A DNA stretch of 64,000 nt, taken from NCBI GenBank assembly GCA_964017185.1, contig OZ024873.1, forward strand, positions 48,594,760 through 48,658,759. The letters run 5' to 3'. How positions within the stretch are numbered: position 1 is the stretch's first letter; each line of letters starts with the position of its first letter. Made by a program: the position numbers and the translations under genes. Source of the stretch: Rugalucina vietnamica. Taxonomy: Eukaryota > Mollusca > Bivalvia > Lucinida > Lucinidae. The notes below the pieces were generated by a model that saw only the letters and a list, made by a program, of their open reading frames with translations, did no database searches and was not told where the DNA came from. Positions 31,539 to 44,062 of this stretch are shown here, piece after piece.

Positions 31539-31780
31539 TAGATCTCCTGAGCCGAAGGCACTAAGTCATAGGTGAGCTTATAGGATAGTCATGCTCTGTT
31601 GTTATCGCTATCGGCGTTGTTCACAATTTTCGAACATCTTCTTCTCTCAAAACACTGGGCCAATCAAAGCCAATCTTCAAGTGGAGTATCCTAAGCAAGT
31701 GGGAACCATGGTTTGTATAAATAGTCCAGGTCACATGACCAAGATGGCCATCAGAATGCCATCTACGGCACTATGCTGAC
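31539..31780 (+). mobile_element. Hairpin-head family 1, 5' fragment
   Basis: tagatctcctgagccgaaggc, ttctcaaaacactgggccaatcaaagcc and ccaggtcacatgaccaagatggcc. It stops without a 3' end. Confidence 0.65.
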
Positions 31781-32367
31781 AAGTGTGTTTATTTTTAGCA
31801 TGTTTAAATTGGCGCCTACTGGAGAATTGCGTGTGATTGCACTTCATGCACCTCAGCATTTTGCAGTTTTCTTGAAAATCGCTTTGTGAATGAGAAAGAT
31901 GTTATAGGCATAGGTTATGCCAGGCCAGAAAAACTGCCTTTAATTTGTATTGTGCCCCCTATAATGATGATGAGTATTTTCATTACATTCTGTCTTTTTC
32001 CCCTGTGGATGCACATTTTATGCTTAGTTAAGTCGAGGGTATTGTCTGTAGAAGAAATGGCAATAGATGATTAATTATTAAAGGTTTTTCTATATTTGTC
32101 ATTAAATGTTAACATCAGGAGGAATGACCTATATTGGCGATGTTCTAGTCTCAATAATCCATACAATTTATAAATCTTAATATTTAAGTTTATATCTATA
32201 TCTAATATATATGTTTAATCTTACATCCTTATTAAAGATAATGAACCAATAAATATATTGCTTAAATTGGCTCCTATATAGCTGAGGAGGTTAAAGTACG
32301 TTACACCATAATTTTCTGTTTTTCTCAAAAACTGCATGTCAATTTAGTCAACCAAACTTTAAATTAT
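31781..32367. other. Unassigned intronic sequence
   Basis: No gene or repeat recognised. AT-rich towards 32100-32300. Confidence 0.4.
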
Positions 32368-32424
32368 TATGTCCCCCCAACCGAAGGTGGGGGACATATT
32401 GTTTTTGGTGCGGTTCCCGTCGGC

Positions 32425-32455
<31 letters not shown>

Positions 32456-34222
32456 TAGCTTCTTTCTTACGCGATATCTTTTGAACCAGTGGATGGATTT
32501 TGACCAAACTTGCATAGATACATGGTTGGGAGGGGGGAAAGAGTTGATTAGATTTTGGTGACCTTGACCTCATTTTCAAGGTCACCAGCCCATGAAAACT
32601 GATCAAATTAGGTTTTCTGACGCGATATCTTCTGAACAAATGAATGGATTTTGAGCAAACTTGCACAAGAGCATTGTTGGGAGGAGGCTCAGAGTTGATT
32701 AGATTTTGGTGACCTTGACCTAATTTTCAAGGTCACCAGCCTATGAAAACTGATCAAATTAGGTTTTCCGACGCGATATCTTCTGAACAAATGAATGGAT
32801 TTTGACTAAACTTGCACAAGGGCATTGTTGGGAGGAGGCTCAGAGTTGATTAGATTTCGGTGACCTTGACCTAATTTTCAAGGTCACGAGTCCATAAAAA
32901 CTGTTGAAATTAGTCTTTCCAATGCAATATCTTGTAAACCTATTGATGGATTTTGACCAAACTTGCACAGAAGCATTGTTGGGAGGAGGCTCAGAGTTGA
33001 TTAGATTTTGGTGACCTTGACCGAATTTTCAAGGTCACGAGTCCATAAAAAATGTTGAAATTAGTCTTTCCAACGCGATAACTTGTAAACCAATAGATGG
33101 ATTTTGACCAAACTTGCACAGAAGCATTGTTGCAAGAAGGCTCAGAGTTGATTAGATTTTGGTGACCTTGATCTAATTTTCAAGGTCACGAGTCCATAAA
33201 AAATGTTGAAATTAGTCTTTCCAATGCAGTATCTTGTAAACCAATCAATGGATTTTGACCAAACTTGCACAGAAGCATTGTTGGGAGGAGGCTCAGAGTT
33301 GATTATATTTTGGTGACCTTGACCTAATAATCAAGGTCACAAGTCCATAAAAAATGTTAAAATTAGTCTTTCCAACGCGATAACTTGTAAACGAATGGAT
33401 GGATTTTGACCAAACTTGTACAGAAGCATTGTTGCGAGAAGGCGCAGAGTCGGCTAGATTTTGGTGACCTTGACCTAATTTTCAAGGTCACAAGTCCATA
33501 AAAAATGTTGAAATTAGTCTTTCCAACGCAGTATCTTGTAAATCAATTGACGGATTTTGACCAAACTTGCACAGAAGCATTGTTGGGAGGAGGCTCAGAG
33601 TTGATTAGATTTTGGTGATCTTGACCTAATTTTCAAGGTCACGAGTCCATAAAAAATGTTGAAATTAATCTTTCCAACTCGATAACTTGTAAACCAATTG
33701 ATTGATTTTGACCAAACTTGCACAGAAGCATTGTTGCGAGAAGGCTCAGAGTTGATTAGATTTCGGTGACCTTGACCTAATTTTCAAGGTCACGAGTCCA
33801 TAAAAAAATGTTGAAATTAGTCTTTTCACTGCAATATCTTGTAAACCAGTTGATGGATTTTGACCAAACTTGCACAGAAGCATTGTTTGGAGGAGGCTCA
33901 AAGTTGATTAGATTTTGATGACCTTGACCTAATTTCCAAGGTCACGGGTCCATAAAAACTGTTGAAATTAGTTTTTCCGATACGATATCTTGTAAACTAA
34001 TTGATGGATTTTGACCAAACTTGCTCAGAAGCATTGTTGTGAGGAGGTTCAGAGTTTATAAGAATTTGGTGATTGTGACCCAATTTTAGACAGGGTCCAA
34101 AACAAGTTTAAACTATCACACCTTACATGGTGTCTTCCCTAGAAAAACTTCATATCACAAGGTAACTACACTTCAATTACTAAACGGTTGGGGGGACATA
34201 GTTTTCCTCAGAAAACATTGTT
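32368..34222 (+). mobile_element. Hairpin-head family 3, full copy
   Basis: Head TATGTCCCCCCAACC pairs locally with gaaggtgggggacata and also exactly with GGTTGGGGGGACATA at 34186-34200. After the head comes a GTCGGC/GTCCGC box (32417-32456), then about eleven tandem units of ~151 bp with gatggattttgaccaaacttgcacag, gaagcattgttggga and ggtgaccttgacctaattttcaaggtcac. The hairpin GTTTTCctcaGAAAAC (34201-34216) closes the 3' end. Non-coding. It has the same architecture as families 1 and 2. Confidence 0.8.
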
Positions 34223-35236
34223 TTAATTTTATGTTATGCTTGTCTGATATACACACAAAAACCTGAGCAAAGTCAAAATCTGACGTCACCATACCAAACC
34301 TTTTGTGCATCCTGTGCATGCTGTCCACATGTCATTGACTCAATTAAATCCCTTGAACACATTGTGCCAGTTGAAATTTTTTTTTGTCCAAAATGCCAGG
34401 ACAGTGTTTATTTGAAGCAGTGCAAAGGCTAAATAATGAAAACAGGGTTCGCGATTTATATAGCGATGCTCGAGTATGGGTTAAATGAAAATGACGTAGC
34501 TTTAGGTTTAAAAGAGGTAAGCTCAACATTCATGATTGAAACAAAGTGTTATGGTGTCAGGTATATGTACTGATAGGTCACCTCCCACTGCGCCAAGTCT
34601 ACAGGTCTACGGTAAGGCAGGATAGCATTGTTCATCATTGTCATCTTCGTTATAAGTTTGAAATAATCTTGAAAGGGACGTAAAACTGAATCCAAAAAAA
34701 AAAAGAAAAAAGGAAGTTATAAGTTTGTGTAAGTGGAATCAAAAAATCATTTTGTTGTTGAGTACCATTTTGTACCGAGATGTGACTTTAAGTCAGTACA
34801 CCAATAAAAATTATCACATGGACTATGAGATGAAGGGCCACAGATCCTAATGTGGCGCGTGGCCACCAACAACATCATTTATGAACCAGAAATCATACCC
34901 TGGATTATTTGAATAATTACCAATAGTTGATAATGAATTATTCTGTTCCAGAAATCCAAACTTCAGGGCTTTTAATGAATTTTAGCAAAAAAAAAATGAT
35001 GAATATAAAATGACCGAAGATGTTGCAGTTTTTTTTTTATCTCGTCAGCATATCACACCTTAAAGCTAGTCATGTTAGCAATATTGACTACTATAGGTTT
35101 TCCTATCAATTCAGCGTTGGGCAGTTATAGCCGCTACTGTAAGTTTTTTTGTCCGTTGAGACCACTACGCTAGTTGTAACGGCCACTATAGGTTTTCTCG
35201 TCTCAGCGATGGCCAGTAGCTTGCTGAGAGGGAAAG
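34223..35236. other. Mostly unassigned; one SINE-2 tail
   Basis: 34655-34712 is a SINE-2 tail (gaaataatcttgaaagggacgtaaaactgaatcc plus A tract). Elsewhere nothing is recognised. Confidence 0.5.
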
Positions 35237-35472
35237 GAGCCGTGTCATAAGAAATCCAGGTTTTTGCCTTTACGAAAACAAAAGCGCAGATCAGCTGTGC
35301 AGTAACTGCACAGCTGATCAGCACCGTTGGTTTCACTACAGGGATAGTATATTTCCTCTTCCACTTACATCCAAAATTTCAAGCTTCTAGCATTCCTCTG
35401 AGACTGTACAGGCTAGTTTATGTTGGACCTTGTCGGAAACTCCTAAGACCGGTTTTCCCGCGTCGCCGCTCA
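35237..35472 (+). mobile_element. MITE-A copy 13
   Basis: gagccgtgtcataagaaatcc, core gcgcagatcagctgtgcagtaactgcacagctgatcagc, right end ggttttcccgcgtcgccgctca. Nearly complete. Confidence 0.88.
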
Positions 35473-36075
35473 AAGAATACAAGAAGATCAATACTAAGGC
35501 TGATCTCTACAAAAACACAGTGCTGTATTCACAAGCCTCTGCAACCAGTCAATAATCACTGTATTAAAAATTGACAAGCTACTTGAACAGAAAGAAGCGA
35601 TCATTGTTTTGTCTTCTCAGGCTTGTTACGCGTGTTACGCATGCTTGTGCTCGTTTCTGTGCATATATTGGAGTTATCATTCTGTGCGTACATGTAATTG
35701 GATAACAAATACAAGTTCTTCTATTTATGGCACTTTCTCTGTAATTTTCTGAGTATTGATAGAATTGTATAGGTTATTTGTCATGTTAAACTCCGTAGTC
35801 GCGACTATGTTGATTAAAATGTTAAAAGATACTGGGATGTTATAGAGTGATGGTGTATTCTCTACGGAATAGTCATGATCAATTATGGATTAAACATTGG
35901 CTGTACCTGGTTATGAACATACATTTTAAGGTATGGTTCTACAAAAATGGTCACATTTCATGGGTTTTGTTAAGTTGAAATTATTAGCAGTGTTCTTTAA
36001 TGTTACACTGTAAGTGTAACAGTTATTTTGCTGTTATACAGTGTAACGGTTATTTTGCTGTAGTACACTTTAATG
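35473..36075. other. Unassigned intronic sequence
   Basis: A short direct repeat (gtgtaac-gttattttgctgt) occurs twice at 36008-36062. Nothing else recognised. Confidence 0.4.
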
Positions 36076-36514
36076 CACCAGTCTTTTGTAACCATGCTCC
36101 CCCATAGCCGTGGAAATGAGCAGGGATTTTACCTTCGATTTGTCCCCCACCCCCACCCCACCCTCCATTGTAGGGGAACTGCCTGGGGTTTGCATTATTT
36201 ATAACACTATTGCTGGGGTCAAAGCTATTTCCATGTTAGCTATCCAATCCATGTTATAATGAGAGTAAAATGTTAATAGACGTATAGCAAAAATAGTCTG
36301 GGGTCCAGCACTGATCAGTGTTATATCCAAAACCATGTGGCGTATTTGCAAAAACAGCAGTGCCATGACAACGTAACAGCCTGTTGGTGAAATTAGCAGG
36401 GGTTTTACCAAATGGGTGTCTCCACAGTGCAGAGCTTTTAGCAGTGGTTTGCTGGATGTTAAGTCAGAGTCCTGGGTATTCCCTGGGACTTGGAAGACTG
36501 GTTACAAATGGCTG
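36076..36514. mobile_element. MITE-F copy
   Basis: Ends gcaccagtcttttgtaacca and tggttacaaatggctgc are inverted repeats. The interior has gtgcagagcttttagcagtgg, as in other copies. A SINE-1 tail (gttgactgtcactgggatgttaaacc) abuts at 36520-36570. Confidence 0.65.
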
Positions 36515-36704
36515 CATCCTGACATGACTGAAAAATTGTTGACTGTCACTGGGATGTTAAACCACAAATTATTCAAACACAAATCATGCTAATGCACATC
36601 TAATGACAAGATGGTTAGAGACTTGAAGATTTTGATTTGGGCATTTGAGTATTATGCAATCATTAATCAATGCTTAGGTGATGGTGCAACTGGTGTGATC
36701 CTCA

Positions 36705-36942
36705 TCAGGATAACATGTCCATGAAATGTATACCCCCTGAAACACCATATTTATAGGAAAACTGGGGTATGCAGGGATATATCTATTTCTCTTATTTTTG
36801 CTCCAAAACAAAGATTGCGGGTACTCGGCGAGGCGGTTCTAACGAGTACTTACAATCTATGTTTTGAGCAAAAATAAAAATTTTCATTTTTTACAATTTA
36901 GGAAAAGTTACATGGGCGTGTTTTCTTAATATTTTTTTTTTT
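36705..36942. mobile_element. MITE-B copy
   Basis: aacatgtccatgaaatgtatacccc, aaagattgcgggtac, gaggcggttctaac, gtacttacaatctatg, acatgggcgtgttttctta. Confidence 0.75.
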
Positions 36943-37315
36943 GTTTTCCAATTTGCAGCCACACCTTACAAGGGTGGGGGCCTCCATTTAGATTTTATTT
37001 ATGGGAATCAAAAACAGTTTACAAGTTAAATATTTTAAGGAACAGCAATCCAACCTAAATTGACAAGAAACTCAGCAAACCTTTTATAAAATTTTAAACT
37101 TTAAGGTTTATTAAGCAGCTACATGCGGTTTAAAAGAATAATGATCAAGACTACATGTGTACTCATTAAAAACTGCAGTGCATTGATGCTATAGCTTGTG
37201 TTTATTTGCAGAATTATATTGTTTTGTTGTTGTTGTTTTTTTTTGTGCCAGAAATATGATAACTTTGGCTGTTTGACAGATGTTTCATTCTATTCAGTGA
37301 GAAGTCTAATAATTA

Positions 37316-37552
37316 GAGCTGTTGCATGGAAAAACCAACAATCTGCATGTGCGAAAACAAAGGCGCAGATCAGCTTCGCGGTAACCGTGAAGCTGATCAG
37401 CGCCTTTGTTTCCGCTGCATGAATAGTACAATCCCTCTTCTTCTTAAAGCAGAAATTTCAACCTCCAGTCTGCTTCTGCGTGACTGCACAGGCCAGTTTG
37501 TGTCGGACCTGGTTGGAACCCAAATTGTTGGTTTTCTCACGCACAAGCTCAT
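37316..37552 (+). mobile_element. MITE-A copy 14 (GC-type core)
   Basis: gagctgttgcatgg, core gcagatcagcttcgcggtaaccgtgaagctgatcagc, right end ttggttttctcacgcacaagctcat. Confidence 0.88.
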
Positions 37553-37696
37553 ATTAGACATATTAGAACTTTGGTCTTGTCTTTCTGTTACCTTTGATTA
37601 AAAAGGACCAGGTGCTGTTTTTGCTTTAATTTTAATGTCTGCAGCATAATACGAAAAATTACGATATGTTTCATGGTATAAGTACCTGATTGTTAG

Positions 37697-37790
37697 TTTG
37701 GTTTTTTTCCCACCTCGGTTTTTGGAGTGGGAATCTTTTTCTGATTGTGCCTTTTCCTGATCTTTGCCTACTTGTACCTTTCCATGGCAT
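37697..37790 (+). mobile_element. SINE-3 body fragment
   Basis: tttttttcccacctcggtttttggagtggg and gattgtgccttttcctgatc match the body of the SINE at 19829. No tRNA head. Confidence 0.65.
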
Positions 37791-37848
37791 AATTATGTTG
37801 AATCTGCCTCCAAAGGATATGTACTAAAAAGAATTTTTGTCCTCCATC

Positions 37849-38101
37849 AGGAAAACGAGTGTGTGAAATAAATACCCCCTTATACCCCACTTTTATATAT
37901 AGTAAAACTGGGGTATGCAGGGGTATACCTATTTTCTTATTTTTGCTTCAGAACATAGATTGTGGGTACTCGTCGAGGTGGTTCTAACTTACCAACAATC
38001 TATGTTCTGAACAAAGATAAGAAAAATATCAAAATTTATATTTTTTTCAACTTAAAAAATCTCTATCAACTTAAAAAATGTTGCATGGGCACGTTTTCCT
38101 A
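37849..38101. mobile_element. MITE-B copy
   Basis: catcaggaaaacgagtgtgtg, ccccttataccccac, catagattgtgggtactcgtcgaggtgg, accaacaatctatg, catgggcacgttttcctaatg. Confidence 0.75.
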
Positions 38102-38399
38102 ATGAAAAACTTGAATGAGACGTAATTAAGAATTTTGGAAAGATATACATGCATGGGCCTATATATACATGGGCACTGCATTAGCAACAATCTATATACC
38201 ATTTTGTGTATACCCTTGTGTTCTGTGGATACTAGCCATAGTGAAAGAGCTAGTCATCTTGCTCTTCATGCATATTTTAACATTTTTGACAATTTAATGT
38301 TTTCAAATTCTTTGCTAAACTGCGGAATAAACTTTCTTACCACCCTTTATGTTTATAAATAAATTTCATCCAAATGCATTCTCAACCATGCTGGTTCTG

Positions 38400-38665
38400 T
38401 GCCACAGACTTAACTACGCTAGTAACTGACAGACCATCTGATTACTGGTAAACCACTCTGGTTTGAGCCTGCCCAGGGAAAGTGGTTCAAGTCAAACTAT
38501 CCATACATATAAGCTTTATTGGGTTAGTAGGATGGTTATATTTGAAGCACTTGTTGGATGTCATGACATCTTCATTTTGGCTAAAAGTCCTATAAAATGG
38601 AGGCAATGTCCCAACATGACCTTTGCTGTTGACTGGGATGTTAAGCATCAATTCAAACAAACACT
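38400..38665 (+). mobile_element. SINE-like element with SINE-1 tail
   Basis: ggtaaaccactctggtttgagcctgcc, gtcctataaaatggaggcaatgtccc, then gttgactgggatgttaagcatcaattcaaacaaac. The same variant is near 2790 and, as a minus-strand fragment, at 11395. Confidence 0.6.
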
Positions 38666-38966
38666 AAACTTAGAACTAGCCCATAAAGACCAGACTTCAG
38701 TCACAGATGGGTTGTTCACAAATTTAATAATGTAGATTTTGGTTTGTAAGCATATACATGTAGCACTAAAAAGAAATGCCAAAACTGAAGTTATTCCCAG
38801 GTTTTCTTTACTCTGTTATAATAAAATATGATGATCTACAGGCAGTTATATCCCTGGAGTTGTGGTTAAATCAAAAATGAAAAGCATTGTCAGAATACCT
38901 GGGATTTGGATATGTCATAATTAAAGGTTCAGATGAGCTGCACTTCTTATGCTATCTGCTGGCTTA

Positions 38967-39250
38967 GTGATCAGGAAAACATGTCTCTGTTAGATGTATA
39001 CCCCCTTAAACCCCACTTTTATATAGCAAAACTGGGGTATGTAGGGGTATAGCTATTTTTCTTATTTTTGCTCTACAACATAGATTGTGGGTACTCGTGA
39101 GAACCGCCTCGCCGAGGCAGTCCTGATGTGTACTCACAATCTATGTTTTGAGCAAAAATTAGAAAAATATAAAAAAAAATTCTAGTGAAATTTTTTAATT
39201 TTTTACAACATAGGAAAATACAGTATATTACATGGGCATGTTTTCATAAG
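38967..39250. mobile_element. MITE-B copy
   Basis: gatcaggaaaacatgtctctg, ccccttaaaccccac, catagattgtgggtactcgtgagaaccgcctcgccgaggcag, tactcacaatctatg, catgggcatgttttcataag. Confidence 0.78.
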
Positions 39251-40283
39251 GAGGAAAACCTTGCCTGGCAGGTATGTTATAATAGTGCTTTTGATCTACT
39301 AGGATTGTCAATTATTAACAGCTTTTGTGATTATGTACATGCTCACCTGCAGTTGCAAACATACCTTCAGTCATTTCAGCATTTTAATTTGATTTCCCAA
39401 GACAATAAGCTGGCAGTACAGACACAGTGCTGTATGTCTTGTTCATCATTCACAGTTTATTTACCCTTTTTATGATGAATGGACATGCCCATCATTATTA
39501 TTGGGATGAGTTCACTTCCATTATAGGGGAATCAAGAGTTATTTTAAATTCTGGTTAATTTGTCAATGAAATTCCCCTCAAAGTGGCTCAAGTAGCATTC
39601 TGCTCTTCTTTCCACCTATAAACCTGTGCTTCCCCGCCACAGTGTACAGTGCTTTGGCCAGTTTAGAGGCATTCTTCATGGAACTTCAATGAGATTTTGC
39701 TACTCCTATCAAACATTCACATCCTTGGAGAAAGTTAAAGCAAGTAGGTACCGGCAACGATGACACCTTGCGGGGTAAAGAGATATTCTTGCTCAACCAT
39801 GAGAAAAATACATTGTTTTACCCTGGGTAAGAAATCTTTATCCATCCCATGCTATATCTTACCCAGGCATCATAGGCGTCATCCTAAAGAAGAAAAATGC
39901 ACATTGGTAGTGTAGGATTAGATTTCCAAATGGCTGACCCTACAGAAAAACGCAAGGTCGAAAAAGAATCTCAACATTTGTTTGGGATGAAATAGACTGT
40001 AACTGTTCTGTCTTTGGCATCACAAGGCTAGCTGTGGGACAATCTTATCCACAAATGAATGATTAATTCTTCATAATTATGCATCATCATATTTTGTCAC
40101 AGCACAACCACTGGATTTCTGGTGAACAGTAAATCTATAGGGTGATACTACAAGAAATAACTATTAAACTGTTCAGTTACTTTGCATCCATCGGGGTGAC
40201 TGCCTTGTGCACTTAAACTGTCACAATATTTGAGCTCTGAGTTGCCTCATTGATAGCTCCAAAAAGGGAAAGAGTAGCTATTT
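39251..40283. other. Unassigned intronic sequence
   Basis: 39478-39530 resembles 3137-3178 (ggac-tgcccatcatt-ttatt--gatgag), so it is a dispersed repeat. Nothing else recognised. Confidence 0.4.
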
Positions 40284-41972
40284 CACGGCCACCAATGGAG
40301 CTCTTTCATAGCAAAATGCAATGATAAAAAATTCATTTGCGGTACTTCCCACTATGCAGCTGCGGGGTTCGAAACCTGTAAGTGACTTCGTTTTATCTTG
40401 TTTTTTATCAATTACTACTATTTTCAGACATCTTTCAAAAATCGGAGAATGACATGATGTGGGTAATTAATCTAGCGTCTTTCATCTCCAGCCGATCTGA
40501 AAAAAAAAAATAGCACATGGTTTGGAATCACTTTTGAGGTGAGTGCAACTCAAGTGTTTTTAGGTTGTGTGCTAGATTTTCAACACATTAACATGCGGCA
40601 TAACTTCGTTTTCCAACGTATGCAATGCGTCCATTTTATTTGGAAGATTTTGTTTTGACTAATGATGAATATTTGTGACCATAAACGTCATTTGTATGCC
40701 TCTGATTTGAAAATAATCGATATGCTATGAAGCGGCGTGATAAGCGATGAAGAAAGGGGTCTAGCTATGAAGAAAACTTGTTATGCTTGGAGGATGAGCA
40801 ATTCAGTTGATTTTACTATAACGAAATTGTAACGCTGATCAGCACTGTATCACCAAGAGGTGTATTTAATAGCATCCTCAGCTTCGACAGCAACTAAGCA
40901 AATCTGATATATGTCTTTCTTGTTTTGAAAAAGCAAGATTCTTCCTTTACAAAAACATGTTTTGTCTTACAGTATGTATTTATGTATTGCAGGTATTTTT
41001 TCGATATGTATGCTTACTTATATTTATTTACTGTATATATGTAGTATGCTTCTTGTTGGAGGAACAAAAAAGAGCTATATGCTTTACAGAAAGTGATCAG
41101 TTTACTTCTTCTTGTACATGGAAATATCAGGGTTCATACAGTAACCAGCATGGCTACATTATAAAAAAAGAAGTTTAAAAAGAGTGCACCGGTCTCAGAT
41201 TTAAAATCCAACAACTGATTGAATGACCCGATGTAAGCGCAAGAGTGATTGATAATGAGCTAGAAAAAGTGCAATGTGCAATGAATATTTACTTTTTCCA
41301 TACTATTTCAAATTAAGAAAGACATTTATCAGCTTTTCTTAGTTGCCGAATAAGCTAAGTAAGTAAGTAACTTCTTTATTTCATAGCTGAGGAGGCTATT
41401 AAATATGCCTCTTGACAATACCAGGCTTACCAGTGCATTTCGTTATTAGTACAATCAACTGGACTGCTCTAGCTCACAGTATAACGAGTTTTCTTCATAG
41501 CTAGTCTCCTTTCTTCATCGCTTATCACGCCGCTTCATAGCATATCGATTATGTTCAAATCAGAGGCATGCAAATGACGTTTATAGGGTCACAAATCTTC
41601 ATCATTAGTCAAAATAAGATCTTCCAAATAAAATGGATGCATTGTGTAAGTTGAAAAGCGAAGTTATTCAGTGTGTTTGTGTTGAAAATCTAGCATACAA
41701 CCTAAAAACGCATGTGTTGCACTCACTTCGAAAGTGATTCCAAACCACATGCTATGTTTTCAGCAGATCGGCTGGAGGTGAAAAAAGCTAGATAAATTAC
41801 CCACATCATGTCATTCTCCGATTTTTGAAAGATGTCTTTAAAAAGGAGAAATTGATAATAAAACTAGAGAACACTAAGTCGCTTACACGTTTCGAACTCC
41901 TCAGTTGCATAGTGGGAAGTATCGCAAATGAATTTATTATCATTGCATGAAAGAGCTGGATTGGTGGCCGTG
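40284..41972. mobile_element. DNA transposon with ~0.5-kb inverted repeats and 5-bp TSD (TIR-L2)
   Basis: Left repeat 40284-40780 and right repeat 41478-41972 are inverted copies. The ends read CACGGCCACCAATGGAGC and its complement. TATTT is duplicated on both sides (40279-40283, 41973-41977). The ~0.7-kb interior has no protein frame of note. The CACGSCYACC end and 5-bp duplication match TIR-L1, which suggests that one transposase family moved both. Confidence 0.85.
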
Positions 41973-41977
41973 TATTT

Positions 41978-42525
41978 CTGAGTTTCTGTAGTGGTTTAAT
42001 ATTGTCATAGTATTGGTATTACTTGTTTTCCAATGTCATCAATACCTATCAACCTGCTTGTCCTAAGTTTGTGTCCTGGCTCTATTATTTTATCACTTCT
42101 AGGCCAGATTGGATTTGTGAATGAAATTTGCAAACTATTGATCCCAAATCCAATTTTAAACAAATAAATGTTGTGGATGACAAATAGACTTTGACTTCTA
42201 TTAGATTCTGTTTTGATTTGCAGAGCAGGAAGAGGAATGAGTATTTTTATTGGGTCATCGTGATGCTATCCCCTATTCATGACCTCTGTGGCTCTGAAGA
42301 CTCTCTTGTAGGGTTGCTTGTCTCTTGTGTAGGTTATGTAGGTTATCTTCTCATAGGTAACTTGACTCAAATGTACTTTTCAAGATGAATAATGGTCACA
42401 CACTCATGGCGGGGGATGCTTGGGCAGCAGAAAATCTTCCTGTGGCCTTGATGAATTTGGCAAGCTCCCTTCTGGCGGTTTCTCTATATTTAGGCATGTT
42501 CTCGTTGTCGCTGGATCAAGCTGAA
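41978..42525. other. Unassigned intronic sequence
   Basis: No exon or repeat recognised. Confidence 0.4.
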
Positions 42526-42673
42526 GCACAGGCGCTTGAAGTTATGGCCATAAATCATAAAAATAATGCTTAAAATAAGTGTCTACATAGCAATACCTAC
42601 GGTATTGCTATGTAGACACTATTGTTTTAGGGCATATTTTAATGATTTATGGTTATAACTTCAAGCGCCTGTG
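42526..42673. mobile_element. Foldback MITE
   Basis: Arms of about 70 bases (cacaggcgcttgaagttatgg ... ataacttcaagcgcctgtg), meeting at caataccTACggtattg. Confidence 0.8.
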
Positions 42674-42901
42674 GCTGAAGTGGCTCATGCATGTCTAGGT
42701 GGTTCAAGTCAGGTTTCTGTCCAAGGTTCCTTGCTTAGATGTAGATGTTGTGTGGTTCTTCCTGGATAGGGTACTGGAGTAAGTAGTGCTGGGTGTCTTC
42801 AACTTGACCACACTGGCAGATGGCAGAGATAACAGTAGTTACAGTCTGTCTGACCTATCTTGGATCTATACTGTTTAAGGATGCAATAACCTGTCTGTAG
42901 T

Positions 42902-43942
42902 TTAAGCTGGGTTCACACTGCCGATCAGATCAACTCGATCATCCCGATTGCCAAAAGTTCCCGACCAAGCTCGATAATGGCCTGAACACGACATTAAAAC
43001 CTTGACCTACATATGTCAGTGTTGTGATTTGTGCAGCGAAGAAGATGTAAAGAAGGTCTATATCTGGAAGAAATAAAGATGAAAATGGAGCAGTTGATGC
43101 TATATACTCGTTATTTAGAGCTCCAGAGAAACAGGGTCATAGCGTTTATAGAGATGGAAGAAACTGAAGAGCGTCATAGGCGTATGAGACGACGCAGACA
43201 GAGATCTGGGTGAGACAATGGCTGACGCGGTAGCCATTGTATGGGCAGTACGAACAATTACTGCAAGAACTGAACCGGGATGATCCTTAGAGAGGCTATA
43301 GAAACTTCCTTAGGGTTGACGCTGTTTTGTTCGTAGAGCTTGTTCAACGGATATCACCACGGGTTCAGAAGCAATACACCAACTTCAGGTACACGTAATA
43401 AATTCTTGCTACTTTTTCATCATAGCGATGGGTCCACTCGAGTAGCGATCGGGTATGCTCGAGAAGTGATTGTGTATGATCGGGTAGAGATCGAGTGAGA
43501 ACGAATGGGATCAGGTATGGATCTGGGAGCGATCGAGTACGGTCGTATGGAGATTGGCTTGATCTGGACCTCGGCTCAAGTAGGAATCGTGTTGATCGAG
43601 TTAGCATCGGGTAGTGGTCGAACTTAAGTCGGGCTGATTGTGTCCTGGTCGGTAAATATTTCAATTCCGATCTAGGTAGATCTCTTCACGATTGCTACTC
43701 GACCGACCCGACCCCTACTCGACTGATTCTCGATTCGTTCTCTATCGCTTCCTGAGCGGTTGGCTACACGATCTCTACTCGAATATTTTTGACATGTCAA
43801 AAGTTATCGGGAAGAAAGCCCGAGTGATGCCGACCAAAGACGACCGTCAAGACCACTCCCGCCGATCAAGCTTGGTCAACCCCCGACCGCATGATCAGGT
43901 TTGATCGGGTTGATCTGATCGGCAGTGTGAACAAGTCTTTAA
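42902..43942 (+). mobile_element. PIF/Harbinger transposon, degraded (H1)
   Basis: Inverted ends ttcacactgccgatcagatc ... gatctgatcggcagtgtgaa next to TTAA-type flanks, about 1.04 kb. At 43031-43380 short frames recall the N-terminus of Harbinger transposase (an Arg-rich run, then W-x-R-x-W-L, GQY-x-x-LL-x-EL, a phe/arg motif and Q-x-Y-T-x-F), broken by stops and frameshifts. The DDE core is absent; 43400-43800 is instead a patchwork of gatcgggta/ctcgatc motifs. Confidence 0.7.
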
Positions 43943-44062
43943 GGATTATACTATATGCCTGCTTTGCGGGTATGTCATACTGGCATTTCATTGTCACTTG
44001 GGGTGTGTATTTGCTTTGTGGAGGCTGGTCAGCTGATTGAGGTACTTGAAGCTGTGCTTGTT

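Noticed and set aside
32367-32666. Minus-strand frame with a Thr-Pro repeat
   Set aside because: It comes from the GTCGGC box of family 3.
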